Below are positions 7,374 through 13,449 of a DNA stretch of 13,449 nt, in pieces. This stretch comes from Chloroflexota bacterium (GTDB taxonomy: Bacteria > Chloroflexota > Anaerolineae > Aggregatilineales > Phototrophicaceae). Location of the stretch: NCBI GenBank assembly GCA_023430545.1, contig JAEZAF010000123.1:1-13449 (forward strand), in the 5' to 3' direction. The first letter of the stretch is position 1; the number at the start of each line of letters is the position of its first letter. Made by a program: the position numbers and the translations under genes. The notes under the pieces are model-generated. The model saw nothing but the letters and a program-made list of their open reading frames with translations. It did not search any database and was not told the origin of the DNA.

Positions 7374-8066
7374 ATGGCATCTCTCTTTGAAAAAATCCAG
7401 ACCCTGATCAACGCCAATCTTCACGGGCTTGTAGATCGTGCTCTGCAATCCAACTCCGTTCAGGTGCTGGATGAATACATCCGTCAGGTTGAGAAGAATC
7501 TGGAAGCGCTGGAAGATTCGACCGCCACAGTCGGTGGCACGGTCAAGACCCTCAAGCGCAAGTATGATGAATTCGCCGCCGCTGCTGAAAAGCTCGACCG
7601 TGACATCGACACCCTGATTGTCGCCGGCAAGGATGATCTCGCCGCCGCCGCCCAGTCTGACCTCAACACCAAGCAGCAGCTTGCGCAGGAATACTACGAG
7701 CAGTGGCAGGATCAGGAACGCCAGTACCAGTCGATGCTCGATATGCGTATGAAACTCGAAGGCCGCCTGACCACCATCCGTCAGGAGCGCGAACACCTGC
7801 GTGGTCTGATCGAACTGGCCGAGGCCAAGAAGGTCGCCCATCGTACCATGAAGAGCCTCGACCAGCTCGCAACCGTTGGCGACGAGGAAATCAGCAGCCT
7901 GTCGGAGCAGATTCGCACCCGTCTCGACCGCGAAGATGCCAAGCTCGATATGGCCACCCGCAACCTGTCTGACGAAATCGAAGAAGCAGTGCGCGGTGGT
8001 GAAGTGGAACGTCAGCTTCAGGAACGCCGTAACCGTCTGCTCGGTCAGTCCGGTTCAGGTTCCTGA
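7374..8066 (+). CDS. pspA: PspA/IM30 family protein
   Basis: The 230-aa protein is almost entirely helical and coiled coil, as expected for PspA/IM30 (Vipp1) of the ESCRT-III superfamily, which coats and stabilises the inner face of stressed membranes. The N-terminal MASLFEKIQTLINANLHGLV matches the family's amphipathic membrane-binding helix. Next come YIRQVEKNLEALED (35-48) and the long charged hairpin (about 50-150). The helix in 120-185 contains RLTTIRQEREHLRGLIELAEA. The C-terminus is short, ending in GQSGSGS, without the extra Vipp1 tail. A strong ribosome site AAGGAAGGA (7355-7363) precedes the ATG by 10 nt. The next gene, a membrane-anchored coiled-coil protein 227 nt downstream, is a likely partner. 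No pspB, pspC or pspF homologue is in the window. Confidence 0.9.
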   Translation: MASLFEKIQTLINANLHGLVDRALQSNSVQVLDEYIRQVEKNLEALEDSTATVGGTVKTLKRKYDEFAAAAEKLDRDIDTLIVAGKDDLAAAAQSDLNTKQQLAQEYYEQWQDQERQYQSMLDMRMKLEGRLTTIRQEREHLRGLIELAEAKKVAHRTMKSLDQLATVGDEEISSLSEQIRTRLDREDAKLDMATRNLSDEIEEAVRGGEVERQLQERRNRLLGQSGSGS

Positions 8067-8085
8067 TCCGACTGGTTCACCCGCT

Positions 8086-8130
8086 ACCGGTGATCAGACG
8101 GCGCGTCACAGTGCCACGCCGATCACCGGT
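8086..8130 (+). promoter_or_regulatory. Perfect 10-bp inverted repeat in the pspA downstream spacer
   Basis: ACCGGTGATC (8086-8095) is exactly complementary to GATCACCGGT (8121-8130). Inside, GGCG (8100-8103) can pair with CGCC (8117-8120) after a small bulge. The dyad lies 20 nt after the pspA stop and 160 nt before the next gene. No U-tract follows, so it may be an mRNA-processing or attenuating hairpin, or an operator, rather than a terminator. Confidence 0.5.
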
Positions 8131-8293
8131 GGAGATGTCAATGATGGTAGAGACGACGTGCCGCATGCTGTGCATATCCGGCACGTCCGCTTCCGCGATG
8201 CTGTCCGCGATGAGGGTGTGCGGTAACAATACACCGATCAGCGTGACAGGCATCGCCGGTATGGCAGACGAAAGTATCTGAAAGAGGAAACGT

Positions 8294-9112
8294 ATGGCCG
8301 ACGATCAGGTTCGGCAGCGGGCTGTTGGAGCCGTTCTGCGTAACTCGCTGCTGAGTTGGCAGGTTGCCTTCACAATTATCTTTACGCTGGTGCTGTACTT
8401 CGGTGTCGGTACGCCGGAGAGCATGCCCTGGTTCCAGAACTGGTTCTGGCTCGTGGGCGGGGCAGGGGCTGCGGGGGCTTTTGTCCTCGCCACGCTGACC
8501 GATCCACACGCCGCCCAGGAAGCCATTACCCGCGAATTTGAAAAGCAGTATGACCTGAGCCGGATTCGCGGCAGTGTCGCCCGCAAGCACGTCCGCGATG
8601 CGCTGGAATACCGTCGCAACATGCTGACACTGGCAAAACGCGCACATGGATCGCTGCGCACAAGTCTGCTGCACACTATTGAGGATATTAACGACTGGAT
8701 CGCGCATATGTACGATCTGGCGCAGCACATTGACGCCTTCGAGGACAATGCCCTTGTCGAGCGTGACCGGCGTGCCGTGCCTCAGCAGATCGAGAAGGTG
8801 CGCCAGCGGTTGAATGTCGAGCGTGATCCGGTGGTCCGTGCTGATCTGGAAAAGCAGGTCGAGCAGCTTCAGCAGCAGTTGGATAACCTCAATGCGACGG
8901 TCAACAGCACCAAGCGTGCCGAGATCCAGCTTGAAAGCACGCTGTCCTCACTGGGGACGATTTACGCACAGATGGCACGCCTCGGTACATCCGAGGTAGA
9001 CAGTGGCCGCGCTCAGCGCCTTCGCCTCGAAATTCAGGACGAGGTCGCCAGCCTTCAGGACACCATCGAAGCGATGGATGAGGTCCAGGCGCAGCAGCTC
9101 AAATTGAGCTAA
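8294..9112 (+). CDS. Membrane-anchored coiled-coil protein, possible PspA partner
   Basis: I do not recognise a named family for this 272-aa protein. Two hydrophobic helices lie near the N-terminus, at about 22-39 (WQVAFTIIFTLVLYFGV) and 49-68 (a Gly/Ala-rich segment). They are joined by a short loop with PESMPWFQN, so both ends probably lie in the cytoplasm. The remaining 200 residues are hydrophilic and helical, with strong coiled-coil stretches at about 160-215 (RADLEKQVEQLQQQLDNL) and 240-268. The ribosome site AAGAGGAAA (8282-8290) fits the ATG at 8294. Position after pspA and a domain plan of hairpin anchor plus coiled coil suggest it recruits or senses PspA at the membrane; that role is inference. 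A strong terminator follows, ending the unit. Confidence 0.8.
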   Translation: MADDQVRQRAVGAVLRNSLLSWQVAFTIIFTLVLYFGVGTPESMPWFQNWFWLVGGAGAAGAFVLATLTDPHAAQEAITREFEKQYDLSRIRGSVARKHVRDALEYRRNMLTLAKRAHGSLRTSLLHTIEDINDWIAHMYDLAQHIDAFEDNALVERDRRAVPQQIEKVRQRLNVERDPVVRADLEKQVEQLQQQLDNLNATVNSTKRAEIQLESTLSSLGTIYAQMARLGTSEVDSGRAQRLRLEIQDEVASLQDTIEAMDEVQAQQLKLS

Positions 9113-9137
9113 GGGCGGGCCATCTGCCGGGAATAAC

Positions 9138-9174
9138 ACAGGGGCGCGATAGCTATCGCGCCCCTGTCATTTTG
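9138..9174. terminator. Perfect 30-nt palindrome terminator between convergent genes
   Basis: Bases 9138-9167 form an unbroken self-complementary palindrome centred on AGCT (9151-9154), giving a GC-rich 13-bp stem with a 4-nt loop. CATTTT follows on the + strand (9168-9173). On the minus strand the stem is followed by TGTTATT. It closes the pspA unit on one side and the YkvA-like gene on the other, so it probably terminates in both directions. Confidence 0.85.
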
Positions 9175-9182
9175 TCTGCCTG

Positions 9183-9524
9183 TTAAGACTTCGCTTTACG
9201 CTTGGCCTTCTGTCCATTGGACTTCACCGAATAATCATCGGTGGTGATGACCATGTTATCCGGTGCGCGACCTTCCAGCACCGCCCGATGCTGCGCCAGA
9301 ATATCCGCCGGAATCGATGATTCAAACATCCGCATCGACAGCAGCATCAGCCCCAGATCGTCGATCTGTCCCAGACCGATCAGCATATCGGGGATGAGGT
9401 CGATCGGGGACAGGACGTACAGCACACCCAGAAACGGGATGGCCTTTTTCCAGATCGGCACGCGCGGATCTTTCAGTAAACGCCACGTCAGCCGTATTTG
9501 AAACAGAATCGCTTGAAAGGGCAT
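9183..9524 (-). CDS. YkvA family (DUF1232) small membrane protein
   Basis: The short protein (113 aa from the ATG at 9524) shows the DUF1232 signature: a positively charged N-terminal helix with LLKDPRVPIWKKAIPFLG, then the core YVLSPIDLIPDMLIGLGQIDDLGLMLL. The core is hydrophobic and probably membrane-associated. The C-terminus is basic (QKAKRKAKS). The family's function is unknown; it is widespread and often found near stress or membrane genes. A GTG three codons upstream (9533) could extend it, but GAGGTGG lies 5 nt before the ATG and overlaps the GTG, so the ATG is preferred. The histidine kinase gene lies 276 nt upstream on the same strand, too far to assume an operon. Confidence 0.87.
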   Translation of the reverse strand: MPFQAILFQIRLTWRLLKDPRVPIWKKAIPFLGVLYVLSPIDLIPDMLIGLGQIDDLGLMLLSMRMFESSIPADILAQHRAVLEGRAPDNMVITTDDYSVKSNGQKAKRKAKS

Positions 9525-9800
9525 CTTGTCCACCTCAGTAACTGAATGATTGACGAGTGTTTATGACATTTTCGCGCTCTTGGCAGATGTTGTCGATGAT
9601 GGGATGCGCGCTGCGATGAATGCTGAAACCCGCTCGAACAGCTCACGATGCTCTCGCAAGCTGCGCTGGCGGCCATCCATACGCCGCAATCGGTGTGAAT
9701 GGTATACGGACGACGGACGCAGATGCTTTAATATACGCAAATGGCACAGGTGAAGTTTCGGATACGGGATGCCCGCACGGATATCCCGATCAAAGGTGCT
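9525..9800. other. Spacer between histidine kinase gene and YkvA-like gene
   Basis: This 276-bp gap has no supported gene: the small frames on either strand lack ribosome sites and family resemblance. A weak dyad CGGGAT/ATCCCG (9765-9770 and 9783-9788) lies just past the kinase stop, with no U-tract, and could be a poor terminator. The YkvA-like gene's promoter must lie in this stretch, but I could not place one. Confidence 0.4.
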
Positions 9801-12080
9801 TTATGACACCATCACCATCGGCTGCTGATACCAGACCACCTCGATTGTCGTCCCCGTGCCGGGTTGGGTGATGATCGTCAGTTCTGCCCCCAACGCATTG
9901 GCTCGTTCTCTCATCGAACTTAACCCCATCCCGCCGGATCTGGATGCCTGCGCCAGATCGAAGCCGACGCCGTTATCGTGGATCGTCAGCCGTGTTTCAT
10001 TGATCTCCTGCGACAGCGTCAGTTCGAAAGTGGATGCTCGGCTGTATTTCAGCAGGTTATGGATGCTTTCCTGCGCGATCCGATACAGCGCCGTATGGAC
10101 TTCCGGCGGCAGCGGCTGCACCTGATCCGGGATCATCAGTTTTCCGAGGATATTCTTGCGTCCGGCTGCCGCGTCGATCAGATGACTCAGCAGCGTTGTC
10201 AGTTTCGTCCGTTCGATCACCTCCGGGCGCAGTTCCAGCAGCAGCATTCGCATTTCGGCCATCGCCGCCCGGTTGAGCGACGCAACCTGTTCCAGCCCGT
10301 TCAGCATTCCTCTGGAGTCCGCCGCCCACTGTCTCGGCAGCGACTCTGAGATGATCGTCGATGCAAACAATGCCTGACTGACTGCGTCATGCAGTTCCCG
10401 TGCGATGCGATGACGTTCTCTGGTCGCCGCGATTTCCTCTGCCTGTTCGTAAAGTTCGGTGCGTTCCAGCGCCTGTCCGCAGATCTGCGCCAGCGCGAAC
10501 AGGATATTGAGTTCTTCCAGCGTCGTCTTCTTCGACTGGGTGAACTTCACATGCAGTCCCGCTGTCGCCGTCCCCTGCTTGCCGAAAATCGGCAGGCACA
10601 GAATACCCTGAATATTCAGCCGTCGAATTTCCTGCTCCAGATGCGGGTACTGGTGAATATACGCCTGCTGCGATTCAATCCATACCACCTGACGGTGACG
10701 GATGGCGAACGCAATCGGCGTACTGTCATCCAGAGTCAGGCGATGGTATTTCTTCAGATAGTCTTCGTCCTGAATCGAAGTCGAGGTCGAACAGCGCTCC
10801 GCCGTCTTTCCGTCTTCGCCCAGCCGGTAAATACCACTGAAGCCGCCCTCGATGGCGGCGACGGCGGCTCGCGCGGTGACTTCGCACACTTCATCACTGG
10901 TGACTGCCGCTGCCAGTTCCCCGGCGAACTGTGTCAGGACGGTATTGTGCTGTTCCGCCCGTTTGCGCTCTGTGATGTCAGTCGATGCTCCAATCCATTC
11001 GATGATCTCGCCTTCGGTGTTCGACACCGGCACCGCATGCGTGAGCATCCAGCACCATGAACCATCACGCTGACGCATGCGGTGTTCCATCCGGTAAGCG
11101 GTTTTGTTTTTCATCGTGCTGAACCATGTCTGCCGTGTGATCTCTCGATCCTCGGGATGGATGTAATAATCAATCCACGAGTCGTCCACCTCGTTGTCCG
11201 GCACAGGCTCGGACGTGTTCTGTCCGCTCACTTCCAGCACCTGCGTGCCATCCGCGTTGAAGCGGTAAAGTGACTGTGATGTCGCATGCACCAGCGCCCG
11301 ATAACGTGCTTCCCGATCCCGCAGGGTATTGTCAATTTCACGCAGGTCGGTGATGTCCGTCCCCAGCATGGCGAATTTATATCCACCCAGCGGCAGGATG
11401 TACATCAGATACCATCCGCTCATCAGCTTCAGATAGCGCTCAAAATGTTCGGCCTGTCCGGAGAGGGTAATCCGGCCCAGCGTTTCGATCCACCATGTAT
11501 CGACCAGTGGTGTAAGCTGCCGTGCGGTCTGGCCTCGCGTCTGCTCGATGTTAATGCCCATTGCACGCTCAACCGCCGTATTGAAATCCAGAAAGCGGTA
11601 ATCGACCGGCGTGCCTGCATCATCGACCAGGATCTCACCCAGCGTAAACAGTTGATCGGTCGCATTGAATGCCGTGCGGTACCAGTTTTCCTGTTCACTC
11701 TGCTCGACGAACTGGGCTTCTCCTGCCTTATAGCCGGAGATGGAAACCGCACTGCCGATGTACTGCGTCACGCCGTGTGTCACACTGCCAGATGCTGTGG
11801 ACTGGACGATGCCAGTCAGGAGGAACCACTCATATACACCGTCAAAGCGGCACAGTCGTGCTTCCACACTAAACGATTCCTGCCGTGTTGAAGCATGTTC
11901 AATGGTCATCAGAACCTGTGAGAGGTCATCCGGATGGATGCGTTCTCGCCATCCATTGTGCAGGCTTTCCTGTAATGTCTGGCCGGTAAATGCACACCAC
12001 TGTGCATCGACATGCGTAACATCCGTGACCGAAGATGGACTTCCGATGGCCCAGACCAGTGGTGCCAGCCTGTGATTCAT
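9801..12080 (-). CDS. Soluble PAS/GAF sensor histidine kinase (NarL/DesK-type, HisKA_3)
   Basis: The 759-aa protein has three PAS-like domains at about 15-115 (RIHPDDL), 132-247 and 258-372 (YIHPEDRE, then the PAC-like WIGASTDITERKRAE), a GAF domain at about 380-540, and a HisKA_3 dimerisation helix with phosphoacceptor His564 in ERHRIARELHDAVSQ. The HATPase_c domain spans about 657-750, with N-box Asn675, G1 DNGVGFD (702-708) and G2 GGMGLSSM (716-723). All catalytic motifs are intact. No transmembrane segment is visible, so it senses a cytoplasmic signal; the ligand is unknown. Partners of this class are usually LuxR/NarL-type response regulators, but none is in the window, so it is an orphan here. 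AGGAAGA lies upstream of the ATG at a normal distance. It is divergent from the propeller gene. Confidence 0.93.
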   Translation of the reverse strand: MNHRLAPLVWAIGSPSSVTDVTHVDAQWCAFTGQTLQESLHNGWRERIHPDDLSQVLMTIEHASTRQESFSVEARLCRFDGVYEWFLLTGIVQSTASGSVTHGVTQYIGSAVSISGYKAGEAQFVEQSEQENWYRTAFNATDQLFTLGEILVDDAGTPVDYRFLDFNTAVERAMGINIEQTRGQTARQLTPLVDTWWIETLGRITLSGQAEHFERYLKLMSGWYLMYILPLGGYKFAMLGTDITDLREIDNTLRDREARYRALVHATSQSLYRFNADGTQVLEVSGQNTSEPVPDNEVDDSWIDYYIHPEDREITRQTWFSTMKNKTAYRMEHRMRQRDGSWCWMLTHAVPVSNTEGEIIEWIGASTDITERKRAEQHNTVLTQFAGELAAAVTSDEVCEVTARAAVAAIEGGFSGIYRLGEDGKTAERCSTSTSIQDEDYLKKYHRLTLDDSTPIAFAIRHRQVVWIESQQAYIHQYPHLEQEIRRLNIQGILCLPIFGKQGTATAGLHVKFTQSKKTTLEELNILFALAQICGQALERTELYEQAEEIAATRERHRIARELHDAVSQALFASTIISESLPRQWAADSRGMLNGLEQVASLNRAAMAEMRMLLLELRPEVIERTKLTTLLSHLIDAAAGRKNILGKLMIPDQVQPLPPEVHTALYRIAQESIHNLLKYSRASTFELTLSQEINETRLTIHDNGVGFDLAQASRSGGMGLSSMRERANALGAELTIITQPGTGTTIEVVWYQQPMVMVS

Positions 12081-12257
12081 TTTGTCTTCCTGTTGAATAT
12101 CACGATAAAACGATACGAACCAGTCATCCTGGACTATTAACTTATATCACGTCTCTGAGGTTTATTACATTTAAACTTTCGCATTTAACGCCCTGCGATG
12201 ATTAGGGTTTTCAAACCAAACTGTCTGTTCCGTTTGTCGCGTAAAACCCGCAGAACA

Positions 12258-12282
12258 GGCAAAATAGGCAAAACCGACAAAA
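12258..12282. repeat. Three-copy 9-bp repeat (GGCAAAA)
   Basis: GGCAAAA occurs at 12258-12264 and 12267-12273, and the variant GACAAAA at 12276-12282, a regular 9-bp period. A looser copy (AGGCAA) follows near 12292. It lies about 55 bp from the TGTACA array. Replication slippage or a binding-site cluster would both explain it. Confidence 0.5.
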
Positions 12283-12335
12283 TAACTACAATAGGCAACC
12301 GTGATCTGACATCTGCCTTTCTGATCAATCGATCC

Positions 12336-12388
12336 TGTACAGCATGTACAGCAATGTACAGCAATGTACAGCATGTACAGCATGTACA
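12336..12388. repeat. Six phased TGTACA palindromes upstream of the propeller gene
   Basis: TGTACA starts at 12336, 12345, 12355, 12365, 12374 and 12383, so steps are 9, 10, 10, 9 and 9 bp. Spacers are GCA or GCAA (the first is GCA after CTGTACA). Each copy is itself palindromic, so the array reads as alternating TACA and TGTA half-sites. Near-helical phasing puts every copy on about the same face of DNA. The last copy ends 2 bp before the -35 hexamer TTGTCA of the downstream gene, a usual place for activator sites. Confidence 0.8.
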
Positions 12389-12390
12389 GG

Positions 12391-12419
12391 TTGTCAGACG
12401 GGCGATCACAGTTCATTAT
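12391..12419 (+). promoter_or_regulatory. Candidate promoter for the secreted propeller gene
   Basis: TTGTCA (12391-12396) matches the -35 consensus at five of six bases. CATTAT (12414-12419) follows after a 17-bp spacer as the -10. Transcription would begin near 12426, about 47 nt before the ATG. The TGTACA array lies directly upstream. Confidence 0.5.
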
Positions 12420-12472
12420 AAACAGAAGTGCTCCACTGAGTTCAGAGAACGACCGTACAAGGGGTTAAGACC

Positions 12473-13449
12473 ATGCAGATCAGGCCGATTGATCCGTCGC
12501 TCGTGCGTTCCAGCCGTCCCCCAGCCGGGATGGGGACGCGCTGTCTGCGTTTCCTGCGCGTTGTCACCGGCCTGCTGGCCCTGATCCTGCTTCTGCCAGT
12601 CTTTGCTCCTTCCGCGCACGCGCAGGAAGACGGCCTCAATCTGCCCACCGAGCTTTACACACTCATCAACGAAGGGCAGGTCCAGCGCTACGGACTCGGG
12701 GCCTCTGGGCTTGCGACGGTCACGCCGCAGGAGGTGCTGACCATCGACTTCGGCATCGCACCGGATGGCATTCTGCTGGCCTATCGCACCGAAAGCGGAC
12801 TGTCAGTCACGGATATGCTCTCCGGCCAGTCTCAGCAGATCGAAGCCGCCACCGCCGGTATTCCGCCATTTCGCGGGCGCGGCGCGACGATCGCATGGTC
12901 TCCGGATGGCGGTGTGCTGGCCTATACGGTGGACTATGGCATCCGGCTGCATTTCCCCGCATCCGGCGCGTTCTTCGACATTGCCATCAGCCCACTGCTG
13001 AATCTGAGCTGGTCCCCGGATGGGCGCTTTCTCGCTGCCGAAGCGGAGGATAACATCTGGTGGGTTTACCGCCGCGAGGGGGACACAATGGTCCTGACCA
13101 GTGCGATTCCGTCGTCGGTCGGGCTGGCATGGGTCGGACCGGCGCTGCTGATGTTCGCTCCGGCAGAAGGCGGCCTGTACCTGATGGACGTGGGCAATCG
13201 CAATGCGCAGTCGCAGCTCAGTGCGACGAATATGCGCTTCCGCCAGCCCAGTGTCCGCCGTGATGGGACCGTTTCGGTCTTCGCCAAATCCAGTTCAGAG
13301 ACGCAGATGCCCGAAACCGCCGCCTATCTTTACCGCGTCTCACCGACGGCATCCGGCGGTGATATTCAGCAGATCAGCCAGACCGAAGTTGATCTCGACG
13401 GCCTGCGCTGGGCACCCGGCGGGACACTGCTGCTGGCCCTGCGCGGCGG
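12473..13449 (+). CDS. Secreted WD40/PD40-type beta-propeller protein (3' end outside window)
   Basis: The frame starts at ATG 12473 and stays open to the window end (325 full codons). AAGGGG (12459-12464) lies 8 nt upstream, favouring this start over an internal ATG at 12530. Residues 23-29 are basic, 30-45 form a hydrophobic core (VVTGLLALILLLPVF), and AHA|QE after residue 50 is a good signal peptidase I site, so the protein is exported. The mature part contains repeated blades with PD40-like motifs: FGIAPDGILLAYR (93-105), IAWSPDGGVLAYT (140-152), LSWSPDGRFLAAE (178-190) and LRWAPGGTLLLAL (311-323). Such TolB/WD40-like propellers usually bind proteins or ligands; no catalytic residues are visible. 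The function is unknown. Further domains may follow outside the window. Confidence 0.85.
   Translation, partial: MQIRPIDPSLVRSSRPPAGMGTRCLRFLRVVTGLLALILLLPVFAPSAHAQEDGLNLPTELYTLINEGQVQRYGLGASGLATVTPQEVLTIDFGIAPDGILLAYRTESGLSVTDMLSGQSQQIEAATAGIPPFRGRGATIAWSPDGGVLAYTVDYGIRLHFPASGAFFDIAISPLLNLSWSPDGRFLAAEAEDNIWWVYRREGDTMVLTSAIPSSVGLAWVGPALLMFAPAEGGLYLMDVGNRNAQSQLSATNMRFRQPSVRRDGTVSVFAKSSSETQMPETAAYLYRVSPTASGGDIQQISQTEVDLDGLRWAPGGTLLLALRG

Larger units (their letters stand above)
12081..12472. other. Divergent intergenic region with short-period repeats
   Basis: This 392-bp region separates the divergent kinase and propeller genes. It is A+T-rich near the kinase. It contains a 9-bp-period GGCAAAA repeat, a six-copy TGTACA array and a candidate promoter toward the propeller gene. 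Frames that cross the arrays on both strands encode low-complexity repeats (for example LYMLYMLY) and are not credible genes. No convincing promoter for the kinase was found. Confidence 0.55.

Noticed and set aside
8090..8281. 63-codon + strand frame between pspA and the coiled-coil gene
   Set aside because: No ribosome site, no recognisable fold, and it is built on the inverted-repeat region.
9133..9142. 10-base match ATAACACAGG with 105-114, suggesting the terminator and the leader element are one repeat family
   Set aside because: Many chance 10-mer matches are expected in a window this size, and the rest of the two elements differs.
9550..9871. Two small + strand frames in the gap downstream of the kinase gene
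   Set aside because: No ribosome site or family resemblance; one runs into the kinase gene antisense.
12336..12388. Possible CRISPR array
   Set aside because: The unit is only 9-10 bp with no unique spacers, and no cas genes are near.
12171..12584. Small frames on both strands across the TGTACA array
   Set aside because: They translate the short repeats into LYMLYMLY or VQHVQHVQ strings, lack ribosome sites and overlap the promoter region.

Overview
The window reads like an ordinary chromosomal segment of a free-living bacterium with moderately high GC. Gene families and style (PucR-type regulator beside rlmN, a PspA gene paired with a membrane coiled-coil protein, an amylosucrase, a YkvA-like protein, a soluble PAS/GAF histidine kinase, a secreted WD40/PD40-type propeller protein) suggest Chloroflexota, perhaps Anaerolineae. 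That assignment is inference from gene content only; no rRNA or other phylogenetic marker is present. No phage, transposase, CRISPR array or RNA gene was recognised.

Layout: 1-328 is non-coding and carries a compact nested inverted repeat (about 104-178). 329-3162 holds rlmN and, 23 nt later, a PucR-family regulator on the + strand. 3294-3791 is a small DinB-fold protein with visibly lower GC. A hairpin (3800-3835) separates it from the convergent ferrochelatase gene hemH (minus, 3836-4921). Upstream of hemH and in the same direction lies an amylosucrase gene (minus, start 6990 or 6933); the 68-nt gap contains a four-copy 10-bp repeat. A 383-bp divergent promoter region (6991-7373) precedes pspA (7374-8066) and a two-helix membrane coiled-coil protein (8294-9112), which ends at a perfect 30-nt palindromic terminator. 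Convergent to it are a YkvA/DUF1232 protein (minus, 9183-9524) and a 759-aa PAS-PAS-PAS-GAF histidine kinase (minus, 9801-12080). A 392-bp divergent region follows, with two short-period tandem arrays, and then a secreted beta-propeller protein (12473 onward) that runs off the window.

How the genes work together: the most coherent module is pspA plus its downstream membrane coiled-coil partner, a plausible envelope-stress pair without PspB/PspC. The amylosucrase makes alpha-glucan from sucrose; its pairing with hemH looks positional. The most interesting non-coding signal is a six-copy array of the palindrome TGTACA at 9-10 bp spacing (12336-12388), ending 2 bp before a good -35 element of the propeller gene. 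An 11-base match to its end (TGTACAGGTTG) recurs upstream of pspA in the same position relative to a second candidate promoter. All coordinates and motifs come from reading the sequence; no database search was possible.
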